The translations under genes and the position numbers were made by a program. Of a stretch of DNA of 64,000 nt, positions 1 through 10,425 are shown piece after piece (position 1 is the stretch's first letter; each line of letters begins with the position of its first letter). Under the pieces are notes generated by a model, which was given only the letters and a program-made list of their open reading frames with translations, made no database searches and was not told where the DNA came from. The stretch is from Yponomeuta sedellus (Eukaryota > Arthropoda > Insecta > Lepidoptera > Yponomeutidae): positions 3,389,501 through 3,453,500 of the forward strand of contig OW203732.1 in NCBI GenBank assembly GCA_934045075.1, read 5' to 3'.

Positions 1-345
1 TTATAATAAGACTCTTATTCCTATATTCATTATGTTATGTAGGTACGATAATCAAAATAGTTTCATAGAAAGTAGCCAAGAAACTGCTACTTAGTTACTT
101 AAGTTAAACAAGGTGACATTCCAAAATCAAAATTGTCTTGAAAAAAAATAGACAAAAATCTTCAAGATCCACGGAGTTTATTTTTTTGTTATAAAACTAA
201 GGAACTGGTTTAATTACAGAAATCTTTGTCAGATAAATACCTTTAATGTTACAGCAGTTTTTTTGGCACTAAATGTGCTTTACACATGTTATGAATCGTG
301 TTTCTGGCAAGCTTGTTGTATCTTCAGGGATCTTATTGTAGGATC
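1..345 (+). repeat. Diverged copy of LINE-A-type repeat
   Basis: AT-rich sequence. From about position 52 it follows, with many substitutions, the same order of words seen at 11745-12085 (a 'GAAACTGC' block, 'CTTTTGGCA'-like words, 'CAAGCTT', 'ATCTTCAGGGAT'). It is therefore an old copy of an interspersed element with better copies at 11745 and 30820 and reversed ones at 55610 and 59805. No coding region is seen. The class (likely a non-LTR 3' end) is inferred from its truncated copies only. Confidence 0.5.
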
Positions 346-1060
346 GTGTACAATGCCCCATAAAGGATGTATTAACCTTTGCCAGCCTCTTGGGAAAGAA
401 AGTTTATTTATGTGCACATAATGCAATCCTTTCCTCAGCGCCGTGGCGCGCCAGTGTGAGGCAAAATATAATAACAATAATAATTTCCACGCAGCGCAAG
501 CACTGCTCCAAGTCCCAAACTAGGTTTTTATTCTGGACACCCGGTGAAAAATCTGTGGCGAGCACATGTCAAGTCTGCGCGCGCACTATAAACTCCAACA
601 TTCCGGCATCGCGCAATTAAAGTGTTTCAATGACATACTATAAATATAACGTCCGACTAACAACAGTCGGACCGGCCATCTCCAGGCATGCGAGTGATTA
701 CATACTCTTTGGGCATACGATCTGCTTGGCGGGAAAATTCAGCTCTTCCCTATAAATCCGTCATGGACACCAGGGAAGGGGACCCTAGTTGTGTTGGACT
801 CCTACCGACTAAAAAACACCGAATGCCCGTCATCTTTTTTCCTTTAACAGGATTCAGAGTCCTTTCTTTTTATTCTTCTTTTCTCTTTTTCAAGGTGTCT
901 TTTTTTTGTCAAATTGTTCTGAATTTTTTGGACATAGTATCAAATTATATGCTAATTTTCATTTCATATATTACTTAATTTCCCAAACTTGGATACGCTG
1001 TTAAATCAGACAAGGACACCACAATCATGGAAATACACCGAGACTGAGGGCATGTCTATA
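346..1060. other. No supported gene; low-information AT-rich stretch
   Basis: Two open frames of 76 and 96 codons lie here but have no recognisable domain, signal or splice border, and the second is dominated by T-tracts. I regard both as chance frames. Confidence 0.5.
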
Positions 1061-1064
1061 AATG

Positions 1065-1148
1065 CTCGGCGGCCCTTAGTAGGATTCGAACCCACGACCT
1101 CAGGCATGGTAATCAGACATGATGCCGTTAGACCAACGGGCATCAGCC
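1065..1148 (-). repeat. tRNA-like SINE head
   Basis: Read on the minus strand the stretch has a pol III A-box-like TGGTCTAACGG and, further on, a B-box GGTTCGAATCC at tRNA spacing. It is flanked by ordinary AT-rich DNA and has no matching acceptor stem, so it is a SINE head and not a tRNA gene. Confidence 0.6.
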
Positions 1149-1211
1149 TCTGCTGAACCTTTTATTTAATTTTTATTCATTGAAAGAAAACAAACAATTG
1201 TACAATATAGT

Positions 1212-1268
1212 TTCAGGTCAGAAAATTCTTACGTGCATAATATGCACGTAAGAATTTTCTGACCTGAA
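1212..1268. repeat. Perfect 28-bp inverted repeat, 1-nt spacer
   Basis: Positions 1212-1239 are the exact reverse complement of 1241-1268, with one A between them. The arms start TTCAGGTCAG. No TIR-type flank or target duplication is evident. Confidence 0.9.
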
Positions 1269-1439
1269 CATACATATTATGTATGTAATTATACAACCAA
1301 TGGAGTTTTCTGTAGATTTATAGAAAGACAATAACATGAAGATAATAAAAACTTACTATTACATTCTGCAAACACCAATCAAGGATGAGATTAGTGGAGT
1401 ACACTTTAGCACTGATTTAGTAAAACTGGAAGGCTGACA

Positions 1440-2075
1440 AATCGTTGGCAAATACGCCACTACAAAAATCCAAGCGAAGAGCCCAGCATCAGGCACCATC
1501 GGCTTGATAACTTCTGTAGAAGAGCACGCCACTACCTTACCAAGGGGGACAAGTCCGAGTTGGTGGAGTGGAGGAGATGGCCTAACTTTCCTGCTTAATT
1601 CAGAAAGAGACCCATGCCCCAGCAGTGGGGATATACTCGTACGATTCGATATCAACTAGGGCACGGGTATCTTCCTACATCGTAGGAAGGTTAGGCCATA
1701 CTCTACAAGTCCCAGGGCGGTGGAGGATTGTAAGACAGTGGCCGGCCTTACTGTCAGAAGTTATCAAGCCGCCTATAAGGCCTCCGACATGGCTTAACGA
1801 CTGCCATTACATGACAGCCGGCACCAACGGCTTAGCATGCCTTGCGAAGCACGAAACTCGGAAAAAATGCCGCTAGCGGTAGTCACGGGACGGTCTCGCA
1901 TACCGCACCTGACCACGCTTGTCGTTGCTTAACCCAAGACTAGGCCACGAGCGCTTCTCGTATACTCGAACAAAGGGTTGATACCAATGATACCATGCTC
2001 CGGTTGTTACTCGTCCAGCAAATGTTGAACTGAGCGCGCATTTTCTAAGTAGTTCGACTCCCACGCCGATTTCAT
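1440..2075. repeat. 5S-SINE, head-to-head pair of copies
   Basis: About 1440-1630 is a diverged 3' part in + sense; 1630-2075 is a long copy in minus sense. The two meet near the shared 'CAGTGGGGATATAC' end. The minus-sense copy carries the tail words (GGGCCAAGTCC-like, TTATCAAGCCGCC, GACAGCCGGCACCAACGG) and a worn 5S-like head near 1870-1930. The 83-codon frame in it is a repeat shadow. Confidence 0.65.
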
Positions 2076-2218
2076 TCGAGTGGGTTGTCTAACACTCACT
2101 CTTACTTTAAAACCACTGCCCACTAGAATCGCTCCGGATTAATTAGTCGGCGTGATTACATTCGTGCCATAGATCAGTGATTGAGTAAGTTGTCTTTGTC
2201 ATCTTGCACAGTGGTCGG

Positions 2219-2845
2219 TTTCTCAATTGAGAATTCCAGTAAGTAAATACCTAAGAAACGTTCTGTCGCGCATGCACTTTTCTGAGAAATTAGAAGAGAC
2301 AGACAAGACAATTACTGTTAACTATTCACCAGTTTCTAAAATGAGAATTTCATTAAGTAAAAACTTAAGGAACGTTCTTTCACGCTCTTTTCTGAGAAAT
2401 TCGAAGAGACAGAATTACAGTTAACTATTCACCCGTTTCTAAAATGAGAATTTCATTGAGTAAAAACTTAAGGAGCCTTCTATCACGCTCTTTTCTGAGA
2501 AATTCGAAGAGACAGAATTACAGTTAACTATTCACCAGTTTCTAAAATAAGAATTTCATTAAGTAAAAACTTAAGGAACGTTCTTTCACGCTCTTTTCTG
2601 AGAAATTCGAAGAGACAGAATTACAGTTAACTATTCACCAGTTTCTAAAATAATAATTTCATTAAGTAAAAACTTAAGGAACGTTCTTTCACGCTCTTTT
2701 CTGAGAAATTCGAAGAGACAGAATTACAGTTAACTATTCACCAGTTTCTAAAATAAGAATTTCATTAAGTAAAAACTTAAGGAACGTTCTTTCACGCTCT
2801 TTTCTGAGAAATTCGGAGAGACGGCATTACAGTTAACTATCCTCT
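2219..2845 (+). repeat. Minisatellite, about six units of 103 bp
   Basis: The word GAATTT recurs at 2345, 2448, 2551, 2654-equivalent and 2757, exactly 103 bp apart. The first unit (from about 2231) is longer, about 114 bp, because of a small insertion. Units share GTAAAAACTTAAGGAACG and CTCTTTTCTGAGAAATTCG and differ by few bases, so the array is young or homogenised. Diverged single monomers occur at 49076-49190 and about 5640-5760, both reversed, suggesting the unit comes from a dispersed element. Confidence 0.93.
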
Positions 2846-2849
2846 TAGC

Positions 2850-3490
2850 AAAATTCTCGATTCAGAAACTGACCCTCAATGATTTCTGCGTGGGTAGTAC
2901 GACGACGCAGTCGCGCGTTTAAAAAGTCTAATGTCGCGGCTTTTCCTTACCTACGCTGGACCGAGTATAAAACTGCAATGAAATCAATATTAATTCAACG
3001 AATTTAAAGAATTTACTTTTTTCAATCAATTTAATTTGTTTAATAGTAATTATGAATATTAAATATTTAAATAATTTTGAGTCTCAACATTATTTTATGT
3101 CAAATATTTAGCTGTAAGAAACTTACAATGTTGTCAGGATTTTACTGTTTTCCTTCATAGTTAGCAAATCTACGCTTACTTAAAACCAAAACAAACCGCA
3201 TTTTTGACTGGGAAAAACTTTCAGCGTTTTTATAGCACAGATCGTAAATTTAAACAGCGCTACGCTAGTTTGTTATCGTGATGTTTGGGATGCATTGTCT
3301 TTGTAATTCTATACTGTACCTAACCGATAAATGTTCCAATGCAGGGCATAGCCCTTTTCATAGAGATAAAGAATTCTAAATTCTATGTACACACAACTTT
3401 TTTGAACAATAGAAATCTTATAATCAGAACAAAATCTTAGAACAAACATTGCTCTAAAATAAAATCTCTATGATAAGTCCTATATTTAGT
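2850..3490. other. No feature seen
   Basis: AT-rich DNA without long open frames, recognised repeat or splice-bounded coding segment. Confidence 0.5.
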
Positions 3491-3493
3491 CAC

Positions 3494-3765
3494 TGTGGAA
3501 CGTTTTATAACTTTTATAATTAATAAATAAACTCTGGAACGACTTCAGGTGTGGTTTTATTTGCAGATTTAGTATAATATTTTAATAAAACAGAAAAAAC
3601 TGGATAAAAACGGATAAGCAGGTAAAAAGTCAGATCTGGTCAAAGCGTAAAGTAGTAGTGATGAAAAATGAGCGAAATCGAAGAATGTGTGACGTACATA
3701 ATTTAAATATTTGAAAATGATAGATGGAAAAAGAAATAAAAATGGTGTGAAGAGGTTTGTGGATG
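3494..3765 (-). mobile_element. Solo LTR, family with tRNA-Lys primer site
   Basis: Matches other copies at 39733, 52814, 57878 and 59153 in the order GTTTTATAAC, CTCTGGAACGACTTCAGG, ACTGGATAAAAACGG, TCAGATCTGGTC, AATGTGTGACGTA and AATGGTGTGAAGAGGTTTG. The minus strand is taken as sense because the best-preserved start on that strand (copy at 57878-58157) is TGTAACGG and because a primer-binding site follows the sense 3' end at 52796-52813. No internal gag-pol region accompanies it. Confidence 0.65.
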
Positions 3766-4085
3766 TCTGTGCAGATGAGCGCTAACCACAAGTATTTTAG
3801 GACTTTGGGTTATTTCTCATACATTTGTTGTTTAGTTTTGAGTTATCTTCTCTTTATAATATAAAAATGAATCGCTGAATGTGTTGAGAAGCACAAATCT
3901 CGAGAGCAGCGAACCCGATTTCGCTACTTTTTTTTTTAGAATATTCCGTGAAGTACGAGGATGGTTCTTACGGAGAGGAAAAAATAAGAATCGGCTGTTA
4001 GGTGGTATGATGTTCGCGGGGTCAGCTAGTTAGTAATAATTATTTGTATATGGGTCCTTTTGCGTGAAATAAATGACTACTATTA
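3766..4085 (+). repeat. LINE-S tail split by a Helitron
   Basis: 3766-3845 plus 4030-4085 together reproduce the element end at 9318-9450 (GCAGATGAGCGC...AACCACAAGTA, then TTATTTGTATATGGGTCC and a tail GAAATAAATGACT followed by ATT units). The break falls exactly where the Helitron-like insertion sits, so it was the host of that insertion. Confidence 0.7.
3846..4029 (+). mobile_element. Non-autonomous Helitron-like element
   Basis: Begins TC after an A and ends CTAG before a T, as Helitrons do. The core ATGAATCGCTGAATGTGTTG near the 5' end and GTTCGCGGGGTCAGCTAG at the 3' end are shared with copies at 48652 and 62470. It carries no Rep/helicase coding sequence. Confidence 0.7.
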
Positions 4086-4089
4086 TTTA

Positions 4090-4205
4090 TTATTCTCCAC
4101 CAAGCCGGACTTGGCCCCCGTGGTGGAGTATGGCTTAACCCCCTGCGATGCAGGAAGAGACCCGTGCCCCAGCAGTGGGCAATGCAAGGGTTGACATCGA
4201 TTTAT
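4090..4205 (+). repeat. 5S-SINE 3' fragment
   Basis: Contains GGACTTGGCCCCCGTGGTGG, GATGCAGGAAGAGACCCGTG and CCCCAGCAGTGGG, the family's tail, followed by an ATT-rich run. The 5S-like head is absent (5' truncated). Confidence 0.75.
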
Positions 4206-4704
4206 TATTATTTTATTATTATTTCTATTCGAGGTTTTTCAAGAAGAGCACATTTTAGTTTAGAGGTCCTGCATTACACACCTATTCTGCAATAGAGATT
4301 GTCACATTCCGACTCAGCACATATGAAAAATAATAATTACTCCATCGAAATACGCACTAAAGTAGAGATTGAGGTCGCAAACCGAACCGCCGCCGCTTAA
4401 AAACCATGCACCGAAACGGCAAAAATAATCCCAAAATAAAAGTCTGGAATAACCCACTCGCTGCCCCGAATGAAGCTAACATCAGCACCGTCGGGCAAAG
4501 AGGAGGAATCAACAGAAGCACGTCTCTGGCTAGATATGATTAGTATAATAATAACTTCCTTGCCACAACATTTTACTTAAAGCATAGAAATAAGAGTACA
4601 ATATTACTTGAAAACCTTGAGATCCATAACTTAATCAAAAAAAAATTACATAGAAATTATGTACAGAAAAGAATATTATGTCAGCACGGTTTACGAAACG
4701 CCGA

Positions 4705-4832
4705 CGTAATAAAGAATAAGAAGGTCCTAACCTTGTAAGGTCACTTGTTCTAAAGGTAGACTTCCATTCATCGCGGCCGATCGCGTGCGACTTACGCGAC
4801 TGACGTGACGTGATGCAAGTTATTTCAGCCAG
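4705..4832 (+). repeat. Upstream part of a tD unit, plus unassigned DNA
   Basis: The last bases (ATGCAAGTTATTTCAGCC) are the left part of a tD unit; the right part resumes at 5138 after a MITE. The preceding ~100 bp has no clear match. Confidence 0.5.
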
Positions 4833-5137
4833 AGTGCTTAGTGCGAGTTTTTTAACTACTCGATCGCGTTAACGTAAACTCATATTTCTATGGCATCGAG
4901 GAAGCGCCACCTAGCGACAAGTATGGAAATTAAAATTGCTGAGTGCGAGTTGTAATGGTTTACGTTGAGAAGTGAACACGTTTACCAGCCAAAACACGAA
5001 TAAACGCGAGTGCGAGTTGTACTGTGACAGCGGTTTGTCAGTTCGAGCGGTTAACTTACTCATACTCACTACTCAATGCTCGAATAAAGCGGTAGTAAAG
5101 TTATTCGATTGGATCTGTCAAACTCGCACTAAGCACT
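4833..5137. mobile_element. 305-bp MITE with 18-bp terminal inverted repeats
   Basis: Ends AGTGCTTAGTGCGAGTTT and its exact reverse complement; flanked by CAG on both sides (4830-4832 and 5138-5140). Removing the element and one CAG restores the tD sequence TTCAGCCAGATGTC seen uninterrupted at 44700-44730. A second 305-bp copy lies at 36286-36590. The 62-codon frame inside is not a transposase. A 3-bp duplication would suit several DNA transposon superfamilies; I do not assign one. Confidence 0.85.
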
Positions 5138-5350
5138 CAGATGTCCCTGCCCGTATATAATACAGAGAATATTGTAACGAGGTTCTAAATTTTGCTGATG
5201 CTGGCACTTGCTCATTAGCTCAGTTGGGAGAGCACTGGTACGGTTCGCAGCCAGAGGTCGCGGGTTCGGGTTCCGGCATGGGCGGTATTTTTAGGCTCTA
5301 AATAGGTTTTTAAAATTGTCTTCAGCACGGGTTAGTGCAACAAAAAGAAT
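5138..5350 (+). repeat. tD unit (tRNA-like head at 5210-5283)
   Basis: Contains AATACAGAGAATATTG, a tRNA-like stretch with A-box TAGCTCAGTTGG and a worn B-box, then TCTAAATAGG and GCACGGGTTAGTGCA. It is the right part of the unit interrupted by the MITE before it. The tRNA-like part has substitutions in the T-loop (GGTTCGGGTTCC) and is not a functional tRNA. Confidence 0.8.
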
Positions 5351-5780
5351 ATATACTGAAAATGAGTCAAATGTGACTCATGAACTAGTTCTAATACACT
5401 CCTCTGAGTTATATACGAATCTTGGACAGGAAATGTTTAACACTGTGAGGATTGTGATTAAGATTGTGTGGGCTTTCTGTAATCACAAAGTGCAAACCGG
5501 GCAAGTGAGCTTGTTACAGTTTTACTGTTAAATATAACTGTATCAGTGCTCGAGTTTCGGACAGCGCCCACTTTTTTAATAAGTCATTATCATTACTCTG
5601 AGATCATTTGTCTGGTACGGGATTCTGTTGGTTACCGACTTGTGCAAGTGCTTAAGATACATACTTAACTGTCTGAGGGCCAATATTTCAATTGACAGAT
5701 TTGCTGAGTAAAGAGTTAAGTATAGTGCTGTCTCCTCAAATTTCTAAGATAAGAGTGTGACATAACATTACATAAGTATT
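5351..5780. other. No gene; possible reversed minisatellite monomer
   Basis: No recognised coding sequence. About 5640-5760 read on the minus strand resembles the 103-bp minisatellite unit (TCTTATCTTAGAAATTTGAGG), loosely. Confidence 0.4.
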
Positions 5781-5781
5781 A

Positions 5782-5965
5782 AAATGTGAATTACTTTGCT
5801 AAATTGCGCCAAAAATCCCACAAGCACCATGCGGTTAGTTAATGCACCGCCCTCCCTTCCGTTTCGCCTCTAACTGGAGGCATCCTCAGGCTCACAAGTG
5901 AGCGCACTAACCGCATGGGGCTTGTGGGATTTTTGGCGGAAATTAGCAAAGTAATTTTCACATTT
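5782..5965. mobile_element. Fold-back MITE with ~60-bp inverted ends
   Basis: The left end (AAATGTGAATTACTTTGC, later CCAAAAATCCCACAAGC and ATGCGGTTAGT) is repeated in reverse complement at the right end, with about 60 bp of GC-richer loop. Single-arm relatives lie at 18665-18760, in the duplicate of that region, and at 60128-60200. Confidence 0.85.
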
Positions 5966-6159
5966 CAATGCTATTATGCATTTCCGCAAAGTACCTAACG
6001 CCTGATTCCATACATTACACAAATATTTATTTAATCTCAAAACAAAATCCGGCGCGTTTTCACGATCTTACTAGGCTCGGACAGACGTCGCAGTGACTAA
6101 AAGCTGTAGTCCACTAACATGGTGGTCACCTCTCTTACAAGTTTTTGCTCCAATTTAAA

Positions 6160-6335
6160 GCCGTTTAGGGTGGGCAGCAGCGCCCCCTGCAGTACAATTC
6201 CACCAAACTGCGATCCAAGCCGCATGCCCAGTTTGGGGATTATAGGCATTACCCCATGGCATGATGACAGGATGACACAACCTTGCCCTCATTAGGGCTA
6301 TGTCCAGCAGTGGACTAATATAGCCTAAAGAAGAA
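6160..6335 (+). repeat. LINE-J 3' end
   Basis: Shares GCGCCCCCTGCAGTACAATT, CGCATGCCCAG..TGGGGATTAT and GGGCTATGTCCAGCAGTGGA with copies at 41940, 19278 (reverse) and 61580 (reverse). At 15050-15130 and 58158-58335 this end follows a worn reverse-transcriptase C-terminal reading, so it is a non-LTR element 3' region. Confidence 0.7.
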
Positions 6336-6354
6336 AGCCGTTTTGTTGCAAAGG

Positions 6355-6640
6355 ATAGACCTTACTCCACCGCTGGGGCCAAGGCCGGATTGGTGGAAAG
6401 GATTGTAAGACAGTGGCGGGCCTTACTGTCAGAAGTTATCAAGCCGCCCATAAGATCTCTGAAATGACTTAACGACTGCCATTACATGACAGCCGGCACC
6501 AATGGCTCAGCGTGCCTCGAAGCACAAAAGCGCTCGGAAAACATGCCACTAGCGTAGTCACGCGATGGTCAGCACCCAGCACCTGACCGCGTCTGTTGTT
6601 GCTTAACCCAAGTGATTGATTCCAATCATCCTCAGAAAAA
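6355..6640 (-). repeat. 5S-SINE copy
   Basis: Minus-sense copy with tail words on the left and the 5S-like head on the right (on the minus strand: CAATCACTTGGGTTAAGCAA, then GCGGTCAGGTGCTGGG). The 69-codon minus frame is not a gene. Confidence 0.75.
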
Positions 6641-6699
6641 TGCTTAGTCAGCTGCATTTTGAAGCAACGGAAACACACCGCAACAAAACTGTTTAAATT

Positions 6700-6975
6700 G
6701 TAAAAAACTATTTAGAGGCTAAACCTTCCACCCATGCCGGTGAGTCGCCCATCGGCTCAATTGGTAGAGCGCTGGCACGGATAGCCAGAGGTTGCGGGTT
6801 CGAGTTCCGGCATGGGTGAAATTTTTAGCCTCTAAATAGATTTTTAAATTCCACCCATGCCGGGTTTCGAACCCGCAACCTCTGGCTATCCGTGCCAACG
6901 CTCTTCCAACAAAATGCTACTAGCTAATGGGCGACTCACCGGCATCAGTGGAATTTCGAACCTCTTTACAATATT
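6700..6975. repeat. tD inverted pair (two tRNA-like heads)
   Basis: A + sense tRNA-like head (about 6747-6818) is followed by TAGCCTCTAAATAG and then by a minus-sense head (about 6850-6930). The two form a long hairpin with CATGGGTG..CACCCATG at the base. Both carry A- and B-box motifs; the minus copy has an internal rearrangement after CGCTCTTCCAAC. Confidence 0.8.
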
Positions 6976-7527
6976 CTCTGTATTACGTGCTTAAATTATG
7001 TTTACAAACCTCTTGAAACTTTCCGTTAAGTTTGTTTCGTATTTGTTAATTGTTTTGTGTGACTGTTGGTGCAATAAATGTTTCTCTTTCTTTCTTTCAA
7101 TCACTCGGTTCGACTAGGCCACGAGCGATCTAAAGGTTAGTCTGTTAAAAACTTACATGATGGATGTGATTTGTCTTTGGAGTGTACGTACTCGGTCGGT
7201 TGTTTGTGTTGTTTTTATTTTTTTTCTGCTTTGTGTTTATCTAGTTTAGAAAAAAGCTTAACATGATTGATATTCATGTTGAAACTGTAGAAAACGCTGC
7301 AGGTTATACATGTAACTAACCTTAATACTAACTTTAAGTTAAGCAAATGTTTTTTGTATAACTGTTTGTTTTCTCTAATAAAATAAAATAAAATAAAAAT
7401 ATAATAATAAAGGTATAACTGGAATTTCCCTCATAAAGCAGCTTTACCTCCGTCTTAAGAGTAATATTAACGGGATAGAATCTTTAGAAATAGAGCTGTA
7501 ACATTGATTTTTTAATATCACATTAAG
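6976..7527. other. Repeat debris, no gene
   Basis: Includes a short 5S-SINE head remnant at about 7098-7140 (CACTCGGTTCGACTAGGCC) and AT-rich sequence ending in AAATA repeats. No supported gene. Confidence 0.5.
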
Positions 7528-7700
7528 ATTATAAAGGCTAAAGTTTGTGTTTGTGTATCTTTGTTGCTTCTTCACGTCTAAACGGCTGGAGCGATTTTAA
7601 TAAAATTTAGTAGGGAGTTAGCTGACACCCTGGAATAACACAAAGGTTACGTTTTACTGCAGGAAAGACTATGTTTGGAGTTTTTTTGCCCATTTTCTCT
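7528..7700 (+). repeat. Interspersed repeat, Helitron-type edge
   Basis: The stretch AAAGTTTGTG..TTGTTGCTTCTTCACGTCTAAACGG recurs in altered form at 47365-47420. Sequences of this form occur in lepidopteran Helitron-like repeats; that placement is from memory and weak. Confidence 0.35.
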
Positions 7701-7732
7701 GTAAAACGATCTATTTTAAAATGGACACATAG

Positions 7733-7800
7733 TTTGAATTGTAACGTTCATTAAGCCGCAGTTTCTGCACTACTTTTAATAAAAGCTTTTCATTTCATTT
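7733..7800 (-). repeat. LINE-A fragment
   Basis: Contains TAACGTTCATTAAGCCGCAG, the reverse of the block at 11770-11800 and matching the minus-sense copy near 55760. Confidence 0.65.
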
Positions 7801-8224
7801 CAAAATATCTTGTTCCCATGGGAAAATCGAATGAAAGAAAATAGATTGTACCGCATGAATTGAAAACCCACTTTTTAAGTTTTTCTTTATTTCAACCTTA
7901 TTTTATTATTTGATTAGGTAGCTTCCGTTTTTTTTCTAAACTTTATATGGCAAGATTTTTTTTGAGGTTTAGTGGTATTTTTATTTTGGCATTTGTAAAC
8001 TTTTTTGCAATGACGCTGTGTGGATTTTACTGTGTTTTGTTATGTGTTAGAAAGCTTTGTACATTTCGTTTGAATAGTGGAATTAGCACTTGAGTGCTAA
8101 CTCGATACACGTGCTTGTTCGTAGCAGGTGGGGCAGTGGAACGGCAACTTACGATCAAGATGGCCTAGGTTAGATCCTGCTATGTCGCCACAACATTGTT
8201 TACAAACTACCGCAGTTCACATGG

Positions 8225-8490
8225 TAGAAACATAGGTGTAGTGTTAGCGGAGCGGTAGAAGCCCCGCCTTCTCAATCGGGAGGTCGTGGGTTCGAATCCG
8301 GCATGTACCAATGACTTTTTTTTCTTAGTTGTGTACATTTGTGAAGTTATAGTAGCAATACCACTCGCTAACTGTGAAGGAAAACATCGTGAGGAAACCC
8401 TAGTATCTGAAGTGTGAACTTACCTCAGCGCTTGCTACGTACAATGGCCCAACCATGAGGCTAAGTGCGGACAATCTCAGGTCTAACTAA
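8225..8490 (+). repeat. tG SINE (tRNA-like head at ~8238-8309)
   Basis: Head has a tRNA-like A-box region (TTAGCGGAGCGGTAGAA) and a B-box GGTTCGAATCC; tail runs through AGTAGCAATACCACTCGCTAA and AACATCGTGAGGAAACC. A sister copy is at 35355-35565 and tail fragments occur near 16580 and 25600. Confidence 0.75.
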
Positions 8491-8504
8491 ATAACTTGGT
8501 AGAG

Positions 8505-8745
8505 ATATCGATATCGACCCTTGTATGTCCCCACAGCTGGGGCACGGGTCTCTTCATCGCAGGAAGGTAAAACCGTACTCCACCACGAGGGCCAAGTCCG
8601 GGTTAGCGGAGGATTGTAAGACAGTGGCGGGCGATACCGGAACTTACCAAGCCGCCTATAGGCCTCTGACATGGCTTAACGACTGCCAATACGTGACAGC
8701 CGGCACCAACGACTTAACGTGCCTTACGAAGCACCCAGCGTCGTT
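8505..8745 (-). repeat. 5S-SINE copy, head truncated
   Basis: Minus-sense tail and middle (GGGCACGGGTCTCTTC, GGGCCAAGTCCGGGTTAGCG, ACGACTTAACGTGCCTTACG). The 5S-like head is lost where the next repeat begins. Confidence 0.75.
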
Positions 8746-8830
8746 TTGAAGACCTGGTTTTTTTGTCCCCAGTCGGGGTTCGATCCCGGGACCTGTCGCT
8801 CGTAGGCAGATACCACCACAGTGGTCGAAG
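8746..8830 (-). repeat. tE SINE head fragment
   Basis: On the minus strand: B-box-like GGGATCGAACCCCGACTGGG region followed by a short poly-A, as in tE copies at 17955 and 34917. Confidence 0.6.
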
Positions 8831-9317
8831 TTGAAGGTTTAAAGGCTGTTTGCGTATGCATGTATTAATGTAGACTCTTGTTAAAGTGGTTGTGGTTAAT
8901 GTGGAACCTCCCTTTACTTAAGCACATCAGTGCCGAGATCTCCCTCAACCCAACACTCCACACAAGCACTTACGCGGTAGAATTGCTACGTACTCATTAC
9001 CATAATCAAGGGCCTGCTTTCTTACTCCTTAACTAAATTAATTTTTCAAGACCTTCCGTGCTTTGAAGGGTCATTAGACCAATGTTGTTAATGAAGACCT
9101 CAGATTTGGGTTTTATACTACTGCGATTTATAGATTTCATAAAAGCCAAGATTCTGTAGCGCGTCGAGCATGTTTGCGGAGGCAAGGGTTCCTGATTTCT
9201 TTGCTATCCTACGGTCACGAATCGCCTCTTTCTGGTCTAGGCTACGTGGGACCAATAATGTAATCCTGCAAGCCGTTTATGACGACCTCACAAGTCCTAT
9301 ATATAGCCACTGGATCT

Positions 9318-9450
9318 CAGTGCAGATGAGCGCGAACCACAAGTAGTTTGACACGTTAGGTAATTTGTCTTAACTTTATTAATATTGTTTAGTTTTTTAG
9401 TTACTTGTAATAATTATTTGTATATGGGTCCCTTTGCCTGAAATAAATGA
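9318..9450 (+). repeat. LINE-S tail
   Basis: Uninterrupted version of the element end seen split at 3766-4085; runs directly into the (ATT)n array, which probably grew from its tail. Confidence 0.65.
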
Positions 9451-9451
9451 C

Positions 9452-9785
<334 letters not shown>

Positions 9786-9947
9786 GGTATACTAGCTGAA
9801 ACCTGCTAACGTTGTTTTGCCATATTAATTAGCCTACGGCCTATCCTTAGACCTACCCAAATATACACAAAAAAGTCATTAAAATTGGTGACGCCGTCTT
9901 GGAGGAGTTCGGTAACAAACACTGTGATACGAGATTTTTATATATTA

Positions 9948-10090
9948 CTAGCTGTCCCGGCGAACTTCGTACCGCCAAAGTTTTCGTAATATCTCCATTT
10001 AAACCTTCCTTGGAGTGCCACAAAAATATAAAACCAAAAATCAGCCAAATCGGACTAACGAAGAGCAATCCATTTTTATATATAAGATAA
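9948..10090 (-). mobile_element. Helitron-like 3' part (second family)
   Basis: Read on the minus strand it ends GGCGGTACGAAGTTCGCCGG..CAGCTAGT, the same terminal form as the copies at 3846 and 48652, but its internal sequence (TTTAAACCTTCCTTGGA region) differs. No coding capacity. Confidence 0.55.
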
Positions 10091-10264
10091 GATTATTCTT
10101 ATGCGTAGACGAACGAGTGAATTTATCATAAATTTGTACGCCTCGTGGGGAAAACATAGAGATACTCATCTATTTCTCTTGAATGTAACATCTTAACTCT
10201 GTTATATCTATGTTTTACAAATAAATGCGTCTTATCTTAAACAAAAAAAGCGCTTCCGTGTTTC

Positions 10265-10425
10265 GCAACATACGTTAAGTTGGCCGGCTATCATGGGATG
10301 GACTGCGTTAAGCCATGTCAGAGGCCTTATGGGCGGCTTGATAACTTCTGACAGTAAAGCCCGCCATTGCCTTACAATCCTCAACCAACCCGGACTTGAC
10401 CCCGTGGTGGAGTATGACCTATCCT
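10265..10425 (+). repeat. 5S-SINE, 5' truncated
   Basis: Begins near GTTAAGCCATGTCAGAGGCC and runs to the GTGGTGGAGTATG tail; the 5S-like head is missing. Confidence 0.75.

Noticed and set aside
4972..5160. 62-codon frame in the 305-bp MITE (also 36425-36667)
   Set aside because: No transposase motif; the two copies differ in length by a lost stop, as expected of non-coding sequence.
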